From Methanobrevibacter sp. (GTDB lineage Archaea; Methanobacteriota; Methanobacteria; Methanobacteriales; Methanobacteriaceae): a stretch of DNA of 64,000 nt. The position numbers and the translations under genes were made by a program. Location of the stretch: assembly GCA_022775905.1 (NCBI GenBank), contig JALFJX010000024.1, positions 1 through 64,000 of the forward strand, read 5' to 3'. Numbering within the stretch: the stretch's first letter is position 1; every line of letters starts with the position of its first letter. The notes beneath the pieces were generated by a model. The model was given only the letters and a program-made list of their open reading frames with translations. It had not been told where the DNA came from and did no database searches. Of the stretch, positions 49,101 to 58,879 are shown one piece after another.

Positions 49101-51049
49101 AAAACAGTTGAATTGACACCGTTTATTGACAATACAACATTTCCAGTGAAATTATAAGCAGAAATTTGTGCAACTGCATTTTCACCTACATTTATGTCAT
49201 CCACTTTAATGCCAATTTTTGGATCATACCTTCCAACACTGAAAAATGCAGATGCATTTGCTGAGAAATAGTTTTCAGTTTCAGAAATCATGAGAGTAAT
49301 ATTGTATTTACCTTCATGGAGATTTCTAAAAGTTAAGTTATTAACAGAATCATTTAGATAAATTGTTTTATTGAATATTCCATTGATGTAAAGATTTGCT
49401 GTGACAGGACTTACGTTTGGATTCAATATAATTTTTGCATCTATTCCTTCATCTGCCTTAATGTCTGAAACATTTTCAATTGCAAGTGTTACATGCATCT
49501 TTGCTACAGTGATTTTTGTCTGGTTGAATGCCTTGAAATGGTCAGCATCTCCTGTATACTCCACATTTAAATCATATGTTTTTGCATCCAAATCATCGAA
49601 AGTGATTGTTCCTTTACCATTGATGATTTTCACAGTATAATTTTTGTTGTTTAGGGCAACTGTGATTTCTTGATTAACATTACATGTAAATTCCACAACA
49701 ACATCATTAGGATATGTAACATTACCTGTGGTGAGATATATGTATACTGGGATTTTGCCAACATCAATTGTTGCCTGTTTTGTAAATCCACATGAAGTTG
49801 CAGATACTGTATATGAACCTTTATTTTGGGTTTTGTCAAACATGAAAGGACCATTGATGACAGTTGTTTTCCCATCTGTTAAAGTTATGTTAAATTCTGG
49901 GAAGACATTTTCTTTTATATATTCACCATTGCTAAGTTTAAATGATGCTTCAATGGATACTGACTCATTGATATTTAATGCTGAGTATTCAGGAGTTATA
50001 TCCAAAACAATCCATGTATTAACAGTGTTTCCAGTGTTTACCTTGTTTGTAGCTAACGGATCATCTCCACCCCACCAATTGTTATCAAGTGAAATGTATT
50101 TTGCACCATTGTTAAAAAGGTCAATTGAAATACTATTGAAGTAAACATTTCCAATGAATGCATTATATGATAAATTTAGATAACTACCAACATTATAAAT
50201 TGTAGGAGATCCTTCATACCAAGTGTTTGGCTTTACATATTTACCAGTGTTATTCCTGAATATGTTTCCAACAGCAGTTAAATTTCCCTGATTGTATACA
50301 TTTCCACCAATATAATTAAAGTTAAACCTCTCAATAGTATTATTTTCAATTATTGAATTTAACATAAAACATTTACCATTGTTGAATAATGCTGCTCCTT
50401 TTGATTCTTCTTTAGCATATGCATTAGCTATTGTTGTCTTGTTTATTGTCAAATCACCATTGTTGAAGATTGTAGCGCCGTTAGTGTGTGTGCACCCATT
50501 AGAGTTAACAAATACTGAATTTTCTACATATAAATTTCCTTCATTTGAGATAGCTCCTCCTTGAGTATACTCATCGACTAAGTTATTGTTATTAAAATAA
50601 GAATCATAAATTTCCAAATGGCCAAGATTATTGATTGCCATTATGTTATCTGTAAATGTACAGTTTTGAAGAATTACTGTACTTGACTTTTCAATATCAA
50701 ATACCGCACCGTTTCCGGATTTATAAAAATTAGTAAATTTGATATTCTTAAATGTGACTTGGGAATTGCCTTTGATTGTAAATAAAGAATTTTTAGATTC
50801 ACCATCAAATGTAGTATCATAATCCCCAATTATTGTTAAAGATTTATTAATTGTAACATCACTGTCTGTATATGTTCCATTAGACAATTGTATTGTATCC
50901 CCATCGTTTGATGTGTCCAATTGGTCAGTGAATGTTATTGTATTATCTTTGAGGGTATCAGTTTCGTTAATGTTTGCACTTACCGCTGAAATCATCATCA
51001 TTACTATTACTAATGAGACGAACATTAACACAATTCTATTTAATTTCAT
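46109..51049 (-). CDS. Giant adhesin-like surface protein with Ig-like repeats
   Basis: 1646 residues. A signal peptide (residues 1-25, hydrophobic, ending SAVSA) leads a right-handed beta-helix region (about 40-340, with many short N/G turns). Then at least ten, probably fourteen, Ig-like units of about 80-95 residues, each closing with a pattern like GKYxVxxTYxGDxNY. The last 250 residues are Lys/Tyr/Gly-rich units ending in KYTVKSTYGYSK, typical of Methanobrevibacter adhesin-like proteins thought to bind pseudomurein. No C-terminal membrane helix, so wall attachment is likely non-covalent. Many N-x-S/T sequons. TTGGAG precedes the ATG. Binding target unknown. Confidence 0.88.
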   Translation of the reverse strand: MKLNRIVLMFVSLVIVMMMISAVSANINETDTLKDNTITFTDQLDTSNDGDTIQLSNGTYTDSDVTINKSLTIIGDYDTTFDGESKNSLFTIKGNSQVTFKNIKFTNFYKSGNGAVFDIEKSSTVILQNCTFTDNIMAINNLGHLEIYDSYFNNNNLVDEYTQGGAISNEGNLYVENSVFVNSNGCTHTNGATIFNNGDLTINKTTIANAYAKEESKGAALFNNGKCFMLNSIIENNTIERFNFNYIGGNVYNQGNLTAVGNIFRNNTGKYVKPNTWYEGSPTIYNVGSYLNLSYNAFIGNVYFNSISIDLFNNGAKYISLDNNWWGGDDPLATNKVNTGNTVNTWIVLDITPEYSALNINESVSIEASFKLSNGEYIKENVFPEFNITLTDGKTTVINGPFMFDKTQNKGSYTVSATSCGFTKQATIDVGKIPVYIYLTTGNVTYPNDVVVEFTCNVNQEITVALNNKNYTVKIINGKGTITFDDLDAKTYDLNVEYTGDADHFKAFNQTKITVAKMHVTLAIENVSDIKADEGIDAKIILNPNVSPVTANLYINGIFNKTIYLNDSVNNLTFRNLHEGKYNITLMISETENYFSANASAFFSVGRYDPKIGIKVDDINVGENAVAQISAYNFTGNVVLSINGVNSTVLIKNNTNISISNLGGGKYNVSIIFKGDNLYSPSIASTSFNVLKNNPEFDIDITRENRTGIIQINTNANCTGRVGVYVNFEVVYLNLTNGSATFNVTFDSGTNYVFAFYEGDRNFENATYNTTIIIDEDFIIVCEDVEAVEYNNFTYSIVLVEKNRITMPNRNVTIRFNNQIYNLTTDNDGMAGITLNLASGVYTISASYLNQTVTSNIIVKQLNFILNSNNISYGEDEIITVVFEGNVTGTVTFKIGDIIQSVDVVNSKASINISSLKIGKYDVSATYQNEIISKNLNSTFEVKKAVPTITVKTENILPGEEEMIEVSFSENIHGEVTIKVNDSIYIVEINDSKAILALNNQEIGKYDVIVTYDGNENYTNVSCQVSFSVRNETTTISLDINDSYYGQDLIIKAILNNAATGYVTFNINDISKTVDIINGEAICEFESLNVGTYRVDVTYSGDSTFIASSIYGFANVLKANSTINIVTGEVTLGENIMIYAYLPQNATGEVSFEMIGQYSKRIKQIDNGIAFWYISPLDAGKYTIIASYAGDANYNSSSATFVLKVSKIKSVLSVSINDASVNDRVIANIKLTDINGEAITGKVGLTIDSKTYNVDVKKGIGKLVIGKLKPGNYIFSAVCSGDDDYSTTSVSGSFKVASGLLESELIVGNVTSYYKGSQSLQIKLNSNNKAISGAIVIVKIGNKEYELTTDDEGKAVLDVDLNPGKYLAEVIFEETLSHKAANATAQITVLSTINSTDVVKLYGSGTQYFAMFFTSEGKALANTVVKFTINGKVYGVKTLANGIVRLNININPGTYKITAVNPQTGEKVVNTIRIYTKIMGNKDLTQYYGAGKYFKVRIYNTTNHNPVGAGCKVVFKVNKKTYTVKTDKNGYASLKISLKPGKYTITTTYNGTKVSNKITVKSLISAKNIVGIKVKKVTFKVKLVNKNGKIVKGKKITIKFKGKTYKVKTNSKGYACLILKNLKVGKYTVKSTYGYSKITNTIRIKK

Positions 51050-51075
51050 TTTAACACTCCAAGATTAAATTAAAA

Positions 51076-51107
51076 CAGTTAAAAGATAAATTTACATCTT
51101 TTAACTG
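51076..51107 (-). terminator. Hairpin between the two surface-protein genes
   Basis: Perfect 12-bp arms CAGTTAAAAGAT / ATCTTTTAACTG with an eight-base loop just after the stop of the upstream gene. The following T-run is short (TTTTAATTT), so termination may be incomplete. Confidence 0.65.
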
Positions 51108-51111
51108 AGTT

Positions 51112-53241
51112 TTATTCATAATTTGAATCACGACGTTTATAACCAATTATTAATAAAATTAAAGCAATTATAACCATGAATACTGATGGAATGAAATCTT
51201 GAGTATTTTTCATTGCTTCCTCAATTTCAAATGCTTTTTTACTAACACTTGGCTGATTTGATTGACTTACTTGACTGCCACCAATAGGACCATCGTTTCC
51301 ACTTAAATCAGGTGTTGCATCAGTGTCATTTGACAATGAATTCACATTTGCACCATCCATAAAAGAAGAATCCTCTTTTTGTATCTCAGTATTGGTGGTC
51401 TTGTTTGATTTTTGATTGTTGTCAAATACCTCATCAGAATTTATATTATAAACTTCATCAAATTCTCCATTTTGAGAACTTGTGCCATCTCCTAATCCAG
51501 TATTATCAGACTCTCCGGACTTGTCAGTTATTCCATGAGTGTCAAAATAACCCGGAATCAATGGATTGGAATCATATTGAGTTGTTGGTTGGGAGTTATA
51601 TGAACTTCCGTCAACATTAGAAGTTGACTCACCACTTGGCCTTGAATTATCTGTATTTCCACCATCAACATTGTTCAAGGTAGCCAAATAATCCCTGATA
51701 TTTATAACAACATTATTGTTGGCATTGTCATTATCATGTGAATAATAACCTCTGCCGTAAGCATCAGATCCTGTTTGAGCATTTTCATTATATGAAATTA
51801 ATGTATTTCCAGATATATCCGAATCGGTAGAACTCAATAGATAAACTCCAACATAACCGTCAGTAAATGCAGTATTGTTTTGAATCACATATGTATGGTC
51901 ACCTGCAGTGAATTGACGATAGCTAATTGCATAAAGATTATCGCCAACATTTACTTCACCTACGCTGTGAACTTCAATCTGATTATTTACAATTTCTGCA
52001 CTTGAGTCTTGAGATTCAATACCTGTTACCAACGCCCATTCATGAGTTCCTGCAAGTCCAGTTACATTAATGGTATTGTTCGCAATTAAAATGGATGTGT
52101 CTCCATAAAAATTTTGAGAATAAATACCAATGTTCGGCCCATTTGAAAAGGAGTATAAGTCATTGTTTGTTACTTTAACATCCTCCATAGGACCATTTAG
52201 CTGAATTGGATATGCAGTACCCAAAGCCAGTTTACCTCCAGTCGTAATTATGGAGATATTATTTGAGTCCATAGTCAAATTATTTAATGAATGAACATTA
52301 ACACCATACAAATAATTCTCAACACCAGGATTTGTGACAAAATCCGTCATGTAAATTGTGTTATTATACATCAAGACATCATCAGACCTGCTCAATACCA
52401 CACCATCAAGGGTAGGGTACTGGTAAGCCGGCCTTTTATTGACATCCGAAATTATTTGATTTCCCTTCAAAACAAAATTGTTACAGCCTTCAATTCCAAA
52501 ACTGTAGACAAAAAGACCATCTAAAGTGGCCCCATCTACACCGTATTGAACTTCATTTAATGGATATGAACCTACAATTGTAGTATTTTCCATTGAACTG
52601 TCGTGGAAATTAGTTAATTTAACTGCACAATTATATTTTTGAACTTCATCATTGTGAGCTTCAAAGTAAAAAGTGGAATTTATAATCTTAAGATTTCTTA
52701 ATGGGTACCATTCGTTTGCTTCGCCACAGACGACGTAAGCATTAACATTGTATGGAACTACATAATTTACATACAAATTAATTAAATTAACATTATCAGC
52801 ACCAACATATATTGCTGCACCATCAACTTCTTCATAACTAGTATCTAAATCCATTGTAATGTCCATTAAAGTGACATTATTACCTGAAATATCAAATACT
52901 GTATTTTTTAGATGAGCCCCAGGAGCTTTAATAGTGACAAAATCTGATTTAATTTTTAAAACACCAATGTCTGTGAATTCCCCACTGAACACCAATGTCT
53001 TATTCTTATACTTGTCATCTAGAGTATTATCTGGAAAGTAAGTATTAACATTGTTCGAATTAACGTAGAATGTATCATTACCTGCCAAATCTGGAACATC
53101 AGGAGTTAATGTAGTATTAATTGAAAAAGTTTCCCCAATTTCAGTTGAAGAAACATTTGTATCATTCATTTGTGCAAATACACATGATACATTAAGTATA
53201 CAACATAATAATACCAATGCACATATTAATTTATAATTCAT
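51112..53241 (-). CDS. Membrane-anchored beta-helix surface protein
   Basis: 709 residues from the ATG at 53241 behind AGGGAGGTGG. Signal peptide (residues 1-24, ending CVFAQ), then a NosD/parallel beta-helix region of about 450 residues with repeated NN(T/V)I and SGN turns, a Ser/Asn/Gly-rich low-complexity stalk (about 535-670), and a C-terminal membrane helix with basic stop (VFMVIIALILLIIGYKRR). This architecture places the helix outside the cell on a stalk. Similar to other methanogen adhesin-like proteins; ligand unknown. Upstream of, and on the same strand as, the giant adhesin. Confidence 0.85.
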   Translation of the reverse strand: MNYKLICALVLLCCILNVSCVFAQMNDTNVSSTEIGETFSINTTLTPDVPDLAGNDTFYVNSNNVNTYFPDNTLDDKYKNKTLVFSGEFTDIGVLKIKSDFVTIKAPGAHLKNTVFDISGNNVTLMDITMDLDTSYEEVDGAAIYVGADNVNLINLYVNYVVPYNVNAYVVCGEANEWYPLRNLKIINSTFYFEAHNDEVQKYNCAVKLTNFHDSSMENTTIVGSYPLNEVQYGVDGATLDGLFVYSFGIEGCNNFVLKGNQIISDVNKRPAYQYPTLDGVVLSRSDDVLMYNNTIYMTDFVTNPGVENYLYGVNVHSLNNLTMDSNNISIITTGGKLALGTAYPIQLNGPMEDVKVTNNDLYSFSNGPNIGIYSQNFYGDTSILIANNTINVTGLAGTHEWALVTGIESQDSSAEIVNNQIEVHSVGEVNVGDNLYAISYRQFTAGDHTYVIQNNTAFTDGYVGVYLLSSTDSDISGNTLISYNENAQTGSDAYGRGYYSHDNDNANNNVVINIRDYLATLNNVDGGNTDNSRPSGESTSNVDGSSYNSQPTTQYDSNPLIPGYFDTHGITDKSGESDNTGLGDGTSSQNGEFDEVYNINSDEVFDNNQKSNKTTNTEIQKEDSSFMDGANVNSLSNDTDATPDLSGNDGPIGGSQVSQSNQPSVSKKAFEIEEAMKNTQDFIPSVFMVIIALILLIIGYKRRDSNYE

Positions 53242-53415
53242 ATTTCCACCTCCCTTGAAGTTATTTGAAGGCATCATGATTCAAATCACATGATTGAATA
53301 AACATGAATAAAAATTAAAGTTAAATTAATCATTAATTATTTATTAATCATCAAATTATCTTTAATAAAAATAAGTTTGTTGTTCAACATTAATAAATAT
53401 ATTTAAAAAAAAGAG

Positions 53416-53793
53416 TTATATTAAACTTTTAAATTCCTTTTTCATTAAAAGTTCATCTACGAATTTGTAATCCAATTTTTCAAAAATTTCAATTAGAATA
53501 TCCTCATCACTGTCAAAATTGACAACTACACTTTTAAATTCATAGTCCATAGCTATCTTTTCTAGCTGTCTTATTAATTTATATGCTATTTTTTCACGGT
53601 CATCATATGAATTTAAGAACAATGTAGTGATTTCAGCAGATTCTGCATCATAGACCTTAAAACTGGCACACCCAATGGTTTTACCGAAGCTATTTAATAA
53701 TAAAACAACCTGAGGATCATCCAAAAAGCATTCAAAAGATTTACAAAATTCAATAAATCTTTCATCCATTTCATTAGTTACAATAATCTCCAC
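53416..53793 (-). CDS. GNAT-like acetyltransferase, small
   Basis: 125 residues. The order of strands and helices (VVLLLNSFGKTIGCASFKVYD, AEITTLFLNSYDDREKIAYKLIRQLEKIA, KSVVVNF, IFEKLDYKFV) suits a short GNAT fold, with the acetyl-CoA loop poorly conserved. Starts at a GTG overlapping the deaminase stop, with GAGGTGA upstream, so it is translationally coupled. Activity is uncertain. Confidence 0.6.
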   Translation of the reverse strand: MEIIVTNEMDERFIEFCKSFECFLDDPQVVLLLNSFGKTIGCASFKVYDAESAEITTLFLNSYDDREKIAYKLIRQLEKIAMDYEFKSVVVNFDSDEDILIEIFEKLDYKFVDELLMKKEFKSLI

Positions 53794-54263
53794 TATTTCA
53801 CCTCAGTAGTATTTCCAACTTTTTTAAGTTCATCTTCCCATACACCAGGATTGTCTTCGACGAATTTTAAAAATAAATCTTTGCACTTCAAATTATTTAA
53901 TACTACTACTTCAACATCATTATCCTGAAGAAAATTTTCAGCACCCATCAATGTTGTATTCTCACCTATGACAACTTTTGGTATATTATATAATATTATA
54001 GCGCCTGAACACATAGGGCATGGAGACAGTGTTGTATAAATGGTGCATTTAGTATAATCTTCATAGTTTAGACGACCCGCATTTTCAATTGCATCCATTT
54101 CAGCATGCAAAACTACAGAACTCTTTTGAATTAATCTATTATGGCCTCTAGATATTATTTCCCCATCTTTAACGATAACTGCACCAATAGGAAGTCCACC
54201 TTCATCTAAAGATTTTTGAGCCTCAATAATGGCTTCACCCATAAAATAATCATCATTTGTCAT
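53793..54263 (-). CDS. Cytidine/deoxycytidylate-type nucleoside deaminase
   Basis: 156 residues with the zinc signature HAEMDAIENAG near residue 51 and PCPMCSGAI near 79. Related to tRNA adenosine and guanine/cytosine deaminases; the substrate cannot be chosen. The ATG lacks a ribosome binding site and follows the T-run of the previous gene's terminator by only about nine bases. Confidence 0.85.
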   Translation of the reverse strand: MTNDDYFMGEAIIEAQKSLDEGGLPIGAVIVKDGEIISRGHNRLIQKSSVVLHAEMDAIENAGRLNYEDYTKCTIYTTLSPCPMCSGAIILYNIPKVVIGENTTLMGAENFLQDNDVEVVVLNNLKCKDLFLKFVEDNPGVWEDELKKVGNTTEVK

Positions 54264-54283
54264 GTTAAAAAAAAAGAATAGAT

Positions 54284-54303
54284 TAGATGAAATTAATCAT
54301 CTA
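54284..54303 (-). terminator. Hairpin terminator of the coiled-coil gene
   Basis: TAGATGA-AATTAA-TCATCTA overlaps the stop; TCTATTCTTTTTTTTT follows on the minus strand. Confidence 0.7.
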
Positions 54304-55320
54304 TTTAAATCGTTTGAATAATCCTTTGTTGGATTCTTTTTCCAAATCTTCTTCAAGTTTTGCAACTTGTTTTTTCAAATCAGCAATAGTTTTGCCAGAT
54401 TCATTGGATAATTTATCATAGCTGCTTTCCTTAACTTTAAGTTTTGCAGTAAGTGATGAAATTTCCTCTTTTAGACCTTCAATTTCTTTTTTGTTTTGGC
54501 TATCAACTTCATCTTTGTAATTGCCAATTTCTATTATTTCATCTCTTAATGTTTTAACTTCACTGGAAAGTTCAACATTTTCTTTTTTAGCTTTATCCAA
54601 TTCAGTTTTGACCTCATTTAATTCAACAGACAAGTCATTGTTTTCTTTTTTCAACTCATCAATATTTATTGAATCAAGCTTTTCTTTGTACTGATCTATT
54701 TTAGCTTGTAATTCCTCCTTAATGGAGTTGAGTTCATTTTCCAATTTATCTGCTCTTACTTTGTTTACCGCACCTTCAGCACCAAGCTTTCCAATTTGAT
54801 TGCTCAAATCTGCATTAATGTCTAATTGGTCAAAGTATTTTCTGGTACTTTTTTCAAGTGCATCAGTCAATTCTGTTTTAAGACCCTTTAATTTAGCATT
54901 TTCCTTTTTAAGGTTAGGAATTATTTTATTAGTTAAGTAGTTAAGTTCACTAGACTGATTAGATAATTTCTTCTCTCTTTCGCTTAATTTAGTTTTTAAA
55001 CCATCCAATATACTGGAATCAATTTTTTTGGAAGGTTCTTCATCAGGCGTTTCATCTTCTTCAGGAATTTCCTCAACGATTTCATCAGCAGGTTTTTCTA
55101 CAATATTTTCTTCAGAAACATCATCAACTGGTTCTTCGATGATTTCTTCACTAACCTCTTGTGAAACTTTTTCAACCGCAGTCTCTTCAACTACTGGTGC
55201 TTCTACAGTTTTTTCAACAGATTTTACTTCAGTATTTTCTTTGCGATTTCTTTTGAGCTTATCTAAGTCTAATTTCATTTTGCTACCGTACATAGCATTG
55301 ATTGGTTTATCGTTTGACAT
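54301..55320 (-). CDS. Cytosolic coiled-coil protein
   Basis: 339 residues from ATG 55320, with GGTGAT upstream. An acidic Glu/Val/Pro-rich stretch (about 30-100) is followed by continuous heptad coiled coil from about 105 to 330 and a basic end (GLFKRFK). No signal peptide or membrane segment. Possible structural or DNA-associated role, not determinable. Confidence 0.75.
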   Translation of the reverse strand: MSNDKPINAMYGSKMKLDLDKLKRNRKENTEVKSVEKTVEAPVVEETAVEKVSQEVSEEIIEEPVDDVSEENIVEKPADEIVEEIPEEDETPDEEPSKKIDSSILDGLKTKLSEREKKLSNQSSELNYLTNKIIPNLKKENAKLKGLKTELTDALEKSTRKYFDQLDINADLSNQIGKLGAEGAVNKVRADKLENELNSIKEELQAKIDQYKEKLDSINIDELKKENNDLSVELNEVKTELDKAKKENVELSSEVKTLRDEIIEIGNYKDEVDSQNKKEIEGLKEEISSLTAKLKVKESSYDKLSNESGKTIADLKKQVAKLEEDLEKESNKGLFKRFK

Positions 55321-55513
55321 TAAAATCACCAAAACAGCAACATTAATTAAAAAAATTCAACTACACTTTACACTTAAAAATTTGAATTTTTCAATATTTA
55401 AGTATTATTAAATTATGAATATCAATAGTGATTTTTAAAAATTACAAACATTATTAAATTAGTAAAATCAATAGATTATATGTTAAATTAATTTTGTAAC
55501 TTGTGGCGATACC

Positions 55514-58500
55514 ATGGATTATTTTGATAGATTAGAAGCTGATACCCATCACCTATACGAAATAGCTAATGAAGCAAGATCTAAAGGACTGGATGTTGAA
55601 TTGGAAACAGAAGTGCCTCTTGCAAAGGATTTAGCTGAGAGAGTGGAAGGGCTTGTTGGTCCTGAAGGTGTGGCTAAAAGAATTAAAACATTAGAACAAG
55701 ACATAACTAGGGAAGAAGTTGCTTTTGAAATTGCAGCAGAGATTGCTTCAGGTAAGTTCGAGCTTACTGGTGAGAAAGCAGAATGGGACACAGAACAAAG
55801 ATGTGACCAAGGTCTTAGAACTGCACTTGCTATCCTTACAGAAGGAGTAGTAGCAGCACCTCTCGAAGGAATTTCTGATGTTAAGATTAAAGACAATTTT
55901 GATGGAACAAAATACATCGGAGTATATTTTGCAGGACCTATCAGAAGTGCAGGTGGTACTGCAGCCGCATTAGCCGTGCTTTTAGGAGATAAAATCAGAC
56001 GAGCTATCGGTATTGATGCATTCAAGCCTATTGATGATGAAATTGAAAGATATGTGGAAGAAGTCGAATTATACGAATCAGAAGTTACAAATTTACAATA
56101 CTCACCAACACCAGAAGAAGTGAGATTTGCAGCAAACCACATTCCAGTAGAAGTTTCAGGAGAACAGACTGACAAGGTAGAAGTATCCCACCGTGATTTA
56201 GAACGTGTTGAAACAAACAACATTCGTGGTGGAGCATTGCTTGCGATGGTTGAAGGAGTTATCCAGAAATCAAAGAAAATCAAGAAGATTTCAAACAAAT
56301 TAGGTCTTGATTGGGATTGGCTTGAAGAATATTCCAAACCAAAAAAGGATGACTCAAAAGAAGAATCAGATTCAGACATCGTTCACGAGCCAAAATACAT
56401 TCAAGATATTATTGGTGGAAGGCCCGTTCTTGGATATCCCTCTGAAAAAGGTGGATTTAGATTAAGATATGGAAGATCAAGAAATACAGGTCTTGCAACT
56501 ATGGGAGTTCATCCAGCAACAATGGCATTACTTGATTTTTTAGCAGTGGGAACCCAACTTAAAATTGAATACCCTGGAAAAGGTAACTGCGTAGTACCTG
56601 TAGACTCAATTGAAGGACCTACAGTTAAACTTAAAAATGGTGATGTATTAATCCTTGATTCAGTTAAAAAAGCACGTGAAGTCAAAAAGGACGTTGTTGA
56701 AATCCTGTTTTTAGGAGACATGCTTGTTGCATTTGGAGAATTCTTAAGAAACAACCAACCTTTATACCCATCTGGATGGTGTGAAGAATGGTGGATTCAA
56801 TTGTTAATGAGAAGTGAAGACTTCGATGCAGACAATACTAATTTGGATTTACACAAACTTGAATATGAATACTTAACAGCTATCGAAGCATTTACATTAT
56901 CCAAAAAATATGACATTCCTCTTCACCCTAAATACACATATTGCTACAATGACGTGACCATTGATGATTTAAATTCATTGATTGATTTGATTGAAAGAGG
57001 AAAATCAACATTCAACCAAGATGAAGGAATGCAACTTGATTTATCATATGAAAAAAGAGTTCTTGAAATCATTGGCGTTCCCCATATCATACGTGACAAT
57101 AAAATAATCATTGATAAAGATCATGCTTACTCACTTTTAGTAACATTATCTGGAAAGTTACCTGAAAAAGAAACCACAATTGAAGCTGTAAATGAGGTTT
57201 CACCTGTTGAAATTAAAAATAAAGCTCCAGCATACATCGGTACTCGTGTGGGTAGACCTGAAAAATCAAAAGAAAGATTAATGAGACCTGCTCCTCACGG
57301 ATTGATTCCAATTGGAAATAATGGGGGAGCTAGAAGATTAGTTGCAACAGCTGCTAAAAAAGGCAGTATAAAAATAGAAATTTCCAGAAGAAAATGTACA
57401 AACCCAGAATGTGGAATCAGCTCATTTGGAGCACTTTGTCCTAAATGTGGCAGCCCCACTGAAATGGGAAAACCATCCCAAAAGACAATTCCACTTGCAG
57501 CCATGCTTAAAAAAGCATCTGACAATGTCAAAGTAAGACGTGTCGATGAAGTTAAAGGTGTAGTAGGTATGATTTCCGAGTCCAAATTGCCAGAACCTAT
57601 TGAAAAGGGAATCCTCAGAGCAAAACATGAAGTATTCACATTTAAGGATGGAACCATCAGACACGATTCAACTGATTTGCCACTTACTCATTTCATACCA
57701 AGTGAAATTGGTGTTACAGTTGAAAAGCTACTGGAAATGGGTTATGAAAAAGACTGTTACGGCAACCCAATTGAAAATGAAGATCAAATTATTGAGCTTA
57801 AGGTTCAGGATATTGTTATTTCTGATAATTGTGGAGAATATTTGCTTCGTACTGCTCAATTCATTGATGATGAGCTTGAAAGATATTACCATATGGATAC
57901 ATTCTATAATGTTAAAGAGAAAAGTGATTTAATCGGACACTTGGTTGCAGGTCTTGCACCCCACACTTCAGCAGGAGTACTTGGAAGAATTGTAGGATTT
58001 ACAAAAGCATTAGGTTGTTATGCTCACCCTTACTTCCATTCTGCAAAGCGTAGAAACTGTGACAGTGACGAAGATGCAGTTATGTTGTTATTAGATGCAT
58101 TAATCAACTTTTCAAAATCATATTTACCAAATACTAGAGGAGGAAGTATGGATGCTCCTTTAGTTTTATCTTCAAGAATTGACCCTGAAGAGATAGATGA
58201 TGAATCTCACAACTTAGACATCTTTGAAAGATTCCCAGTTGAATTTTATGAAGAAACATATACTCCTCACAAGCCTGCAGAGGTTTTAGAATACATTGAT
58301 AATGTAGAAATGCATTTAGGAACCCCACAGCAATATAAAGGATTAATGTTTTCGCACCATACTTCAAGTATCCATGCTGGACCGACCGTTTGTCTCTATA
58401 AGAGATTACCTTCAATGAGAGAAAAGGTTGAAGCTCAAATTGCCCTTGCTGAATTAATTAGAGCCGTAGATCAAAGAGGAGTTGTAGAAAAAGTTTTATC

Positions 58501-58807
58501 ATCTCATTTCTTGCCAGATATCATGGGTAACTCAAGAGCATTTTCCAAACAAAAGGTCAGATGCCCTAAATGTGGTGCCAAATACAGAAGAATGCCACTT
58601 ACCGGAAAATGTAGATGTGGAGGTAGCCTGATATTATCTGTTTCAAAAGGATCAGTTACCAAATACCTTGAAATATCACAAGAGCTTGTTAACAGATATC
58701 CTGTTTCACATTACTTGAAACAACGTTTGGAAATCCAAGAATTTGGTATTAATTCATTGTTTGAAAGTGATAAATCCAAACAGAGTTCTTTAGATATATT
58801 CTTCTAA
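55514..58807 (+). CDS. polC: DNA polymerase II (family D) large subunit DP2
   Basis: Catalytic subunit of the euryarchaeal replicative polymerase. 1097 residues. Visible are GPIRSAGGTAAALAVLLGDKIR near residue 135, zinc fingers CTNPECGISSFGALCPKCG and CPKCGAKYRRMPLTGKCRCGG, and the acidic catalytic NCDSDEDAVMLLLDAL region near residue 853. C-terminal QSSLDIFF is a PCNA-binding peptide. No intein. GTGGCGAT precedes the ATG. Confidence 0.97.
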   Translation: MDYFDRLEADTHHLYEIANEARSKGLDVELETEVPLAKDLAERVEGLVGPEGVAKRIKTLEQDITREEVAFEIAAEIASGKFELTGEKAEWDTEQRCDQGLRTALAILTEGVVAAPLEGISDVKIKDNFDGTKYIGVYFAGPIRSAGGTAAALAVLLGDKIRRAIGIDAFKPIDDEIERYVEEVELYESEVTNLQYSPTPEEVRFAANHIPVEVSGEQTDKVEVSHRDLERVETNNIRGGALLAMVEGVIQKSKKIKKISNKLGLDWDWLEEYSKPKKDDSKEESDSDIVHEPKYIQDIIGGRPVLGYPSEKGGFRLRYGRSRNTGLATMGVHPATMALLDFLAVGTQLKIEYPGKGNCVVPVDSIEGPTVKLKNGDVLILDSVKKAREVKKDVVEILFLGDMLVAFGEFLRNNQPLYPSGWCEEWWIQLLMRSEDFDADNTNLDLHKLEYEYLTAIEAFTLSKKYDIPLHPKYTYCYNDVTIDDLNSLIDLIERGKSTFNQDEGMQLDLSYEKRVLEIIGVPHIIRDNKIIIDKDHAYSLLVTLSGKLPEKETTIEAVNEVSPVEIKNKAPAYIGTRVGRPEKSKERLMRPAPHGLIPIGNNGGARRLVATAAKKGSIKIEISRRKCTNPECGISSFGALCPKCGSPTEMGKPSQKTIPLAAMLKKASDNVKVRRVDEVKGVVGMISESKLPEPIEKGILRAKHEVFTFKDGTIRHDSTDLPLTHFIPSEIGVTVEKLLEMGYEKDCYGNPIENEDQIIELKVQDIVISDNCGEYLLRTAQFIDDELERYYHMDTFYNVKEKSDLIGHLVAGLAPHTSAGVLGRIVGFTKALGCYAHPYFHSAKRRNCDSDEDAVMLLLDALINFSKSYLPNTRGGSMDAPLVLSSRIDPEEIDDESHNLDIFERFPVEFYEETYTPHKPAEVLEYIDNVEMHLGTPQQYKGLMFSHHTSSIHAGPTVCLYKRLPSMREKVEAQIALAELIRAVDQRGVVEKVLSSHFLPDIMGNSRAFSKQKVRCPKCGAKYRRMPLTGKCRCGGSLILSVSKGSVTKYLEISQELVNRYPVSHYLKQRLEIQEFGINSLFESDKSKQSSLDIFF

Positions 58808-58879
58808 AGAATTACTTTTCAAATGCTCTTGGACTTTTAATTTTTAATATTAAAATAATAATAAATATCATAGTATTAG

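Noticed and set aside
55549-56379. 276-codon open frame antisense to polC
   Set aside because: Ser/Thr-rich translation of the antisense strand of a conserved gene; no binding site or family signal.
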